Positions 33,495-35,010 of a DNA stretch of 35,010 nt are shown in pieces. The stretch spans positions 1 to 35,010 of the forward strand of contig JAFMVE010000056.1 in the NCBI GenBank assembly GCA_025499705.1, given 5' to 3'. The translations under genes and the position numbers were made by a program. The number at the start of each line of letters is the position of its first letter. Position 1 is the stretch's first letter. Origin of the DNA: Carboxylicivirga caseinilyticus. Lineage in GTDB: Bacteria > Bacteroidota > Bacteroidia > Bacteroidales > Marinilabiliaceae. The notes under the pieces are model-generated. The model did no database searches. It was given only the letters and a program-made list of their open reading frames with translations, and was not told the origin of the DNA.

Positions 33495-34211
33495 ATGAGA
33501 ACATTTTTATTATTCATATGTGTAATATTTGCTACAAATATTAGTCGAGCACAGATAACAAACATTGATTCATTACGAATATCCGGGGTTGTTTTTGAGC
33601 AAGACAGCTTACACATACTCCCCTACTCTCAGTTTAACATTCACTCTCAAAGATTTACATCCAATGAGCAGGGACAGTTCTCTTTCTGGGCTAAGAAAGG
33701 AGAAATTATTAAGTTCTCATATCTGGGTTTTAAAGATACTTACATTCAGATTGAGGATTCTCTGGACTTGAATAATTATATTATGGGTGTTTTTTTAACC
33801 AGAGATACTATTCAAATTGGTGAAGTAATAGTCGTTCCTCGTTACGAAAACCTCACAGCTCAGGCACGTAACATGCCGTTATTAATTACTCCGGATCAGG
33901 CCTATGCTCAAAATAATATCAAGTCATCGACGAATCAGGCTTTAACACAACCTCCATTGAAAATGGACCGCGAGATGAATCAGGATATGGTATTACGCGA
34001 ACAGCGCTGGGGAACGGTTTACAAAACACAAATACCACCCGACCGTACAATTGGAATAACTTCCGAGAATCTGGGTACAATGAGTTTATTTGTAACACCA
34101 AGAAAAGAAAAAATAAGAGCCACGATAGACCAACCGTTAAACCGACATGAACTTGATCTGATTCTTCGTATTTATGAAGAGAAAGTAAAAGCAATGTTGG
34201 GGAATCAATAA
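33495..34211 (+). CDS. exported protein with carboxypeptidase regulatory-like domain
   Basis: The start at 33495 gives the signal peptide MRTFLLFICVIFATNISRAQ; the ATG at 33489 adds only two residues and cannot be excluded. The mature protein (about 218 residues) starts with a beta-sandwich of the carboxypeptidase regulatory-like type (ISGVVFEQDS...FSFWAKKGEIIKFSYLGFKD), as at the N-terminus of TonB-dependent receptors. Here it ends after a polar C-terminal part of about 120 residues (PLLITPDQAYAQNN...RWGTVYKT) with no barrel. It is a free-standing periplasmic protein common in Bacteroidota with no known role. The folE gene follows after 81 bp. Confidence 0.78.
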   Translation: MRTFLLFICVIFATNISRAQITNIDSLRISGVVFEQDSLHILPYSQFNIHSQRFTSNEQGQFSFWAKKGEIIKFSYLGFKDTYIQIEDSLDLNNYIMGVFLTRDTIQIGEVIVVPRYENLTAQARNMPLLITPDQAYAQNNIKSSTNQALTQPPLKMDREMNQDMVLREQRWGTVYKTQIPPDRTIGITSENLGTMSLFVTPRKEKIRATIDQPLNRHELDLILRIYEEKVKAMLGNQ

Positions 34212-34292
34212 AAACAAAATAAAAATATGCTTGGTTCTCTGATTAAAAATGCAAATTTGCAGGTTAGTAGAGAAAAGCTCAAAGAATAAAAT

Positions 34293-34910
34293 ATGGAATT
34301 TACTTTAAATGGGAACAAAGGTTATTCAAAAGTGGAAACCTACGATGATGAAACAACTGACAAATTATCTTCCAATTACAAAGATATATTAGAGTTACTG
34401 GGTGAAGATTCAAAACGCGAAGGACTGGAAAAAACACCACTACGTGTAGCTAAAGCAATGCAGTTTTTAACGCAGGGCTATAACATGGATCCTGAAGAAA
34501 TTATTCGCTCAGCCATGTTCCGCGAGGATTATCAGCAAATGGTAGTGGTAAAAGATATTGAAATATATTCGATGTGCGAACACCATATGTTGCCATTCTT
34601 TGGCAAGGCTCATGTTGCATATATACCTCGTCATCATATCACCGGATTAAGTAAATTGGCTCGTGTTGCTGAAGCATTTGCCCGTCGTTTACAGGTTCAG
34701 GAAAGACTTACAACCCAAATTAAAGATTGTATCCAGAACACACTTAACCCGCTAGGTGTAGCAGTTGTAATTGAAGCTCAACATATGTGTATGCAAATGC
34801 GTGGAGTTCAAAAGCAACACTCCATTACAACAACTTCTGATTTTACCGGAGCATTCCAGAAAAACCAGGCAACGAGGGAAGAATTTTTTAATATTATTAA
34901 TAGTAAATAA
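34293..34910 (+). CDS. folE: GTP cyclohydrolase I
   Basis: A 205-residue type I enzyme that turns GTP into dihydroneopterin triphosphate, the first step of folate and pterin synthesis. Zinc ligands are Cys95 and His98 (MCEHHMLPF) and Cys166 (HMCMQMRG). The [20 protein letters not shown] segment and the C-terminal [14 protein letters not shown] are family signatures. About 35 non-conserved residues precede the usual domain. Upstream, CTTG at 34230-34233 and CAAATTTG at 34252-34259 may be its promoter. A terminator follows 6 nt after the stop. Confidence 0.96.
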   Translation: MEFTLNGNKGYSKVETYDDETTDKLSSNYKDILELLGEDSKREGLEKTPLRVAKAMQFLTQGYNMDPEEIIRSAMFREDYQQMVVVKDIEIYSMCEHHMLPFFGKAHVAYIPRHHITGLSKLARVAEAFARRLQVQERLTTQIKDCIQNTLNPLGVAVVIEAQHMCMQMRGVQKQHSITTTSDFTGAFQKNQATREEFFNIINSK

Positions 34911-34916
34911 TATATA

Positions 34917-34950
34917 AGAGGGTGTCCAAAAACGGATGCCCTCTTTTTTT
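34917..34950 (+). terminator. terminator after folE
   Basis: An 11-bp stem with two G-T pairs (34917-34927 with 34934-34944), AAAAAC loop and a run of T to 34950. The remaining 60 bases of the window are AT-rich and hold nothing recognised. Confidence 0.8.
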
Positions 34951-35010
34951 GTTCATAATCAGTATTTTATCTTCTTAATTATTTGTTTATATGCTTGATA
35001 TTTAGTATTT

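Noticed and set aside
33919-34194. A minus-strand frame of 91 codons inside the carboxypeptidase-regulatory-like gene
   Set aside because: It is antisense to a gene with a clear signal peptide and conserved domain, with no promoter box.

Overview
The window looks like a chromosome segment of a low-GC member of the Bacteroidota. The evidence is two very large secreted proteins with type IX secretion tails (one type A, one type B), a PorP/SprF-family protein, and several promoters of the Bacteroidota form TTTG-N19/20-TAnnTTTG. Two superoxide dismutases and a cytochrome b/Rieske operon suggest a lineage that respires or at least tolerates oxygen. Order and genus cannot be settled from the sequence alone; something near the Marinilabiliales is a guess.

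Layout. (1) 0.1-8.4 kb: one giant minus-strand gene for a modular type IX-secreted surface protein. (2) 8.9-12.6 kb: a double-hotdog MaoC-type hydratase, then a two-gene unit made of a Memo-AMMECR1 fusion and its overlapping radical SAM partner. (3) 12.8-13.2 kb: three tandem tRNA-Lys(UUU) genes, each followed by a terminator, with one good promoter in front. (4) 13.2-17.3 kb: a minus-strand respiratory operon of cytochrome b, a Rieske protein, and an octaheme cytochrome c with HEAT and TPR repeats in place of a normal cytochrome c1. (5) 17.8-18.1 kb: two nearly identical small transcription units of about 80 nt in tandem, each with a promoter-like box, a weak hairpin and a strong intrinsic terminator. 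They have no coding capacity and are the best candidate for something undescribed. (6) 18.1-21.7 kb: a Cof-type HAD phosphatase, a free-standing DsbD-alpha-like protein, a lipoprotein/PepSY-membrane-protein pair, a strongly structured non-coding stretch that reads as a minus-strand RNA with its own terminator, and a small heat-shock protein. (7) 21.7-27.7 kb: a two-gene operon in which a 1639-residue PKD-repeat protein with a type B tail overlaps a PorP/SprF-family gene. (8) 28.0-35.0 kb: proline dehydrogenase, a small membrane protein, a protein tyrosine phosphatase-like protein with Lys in place of the catalytic Arg, a MATE transporter, adjacent Mn-type and Fe-type superoxide dismutases, a nitroreductase, a carboxypeptidase-regulatory-like secreted protein, and GTP cyclohydrolase I.

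How the genes fit together. The respiratory operon should move electrons from menaquinol through cytochrome b and the Rieske cluster to a membrane-anchored octaheme cytochrome. The two giant proteins and PorP/SprF belong to the cell-surface and gliding-type secretion machinery. The rest are single-gene or two-gene housekeeping and stress units separated by clear hairpin terminators. No transposase, phage gene, CRISPR array or clear island boundary was seen.
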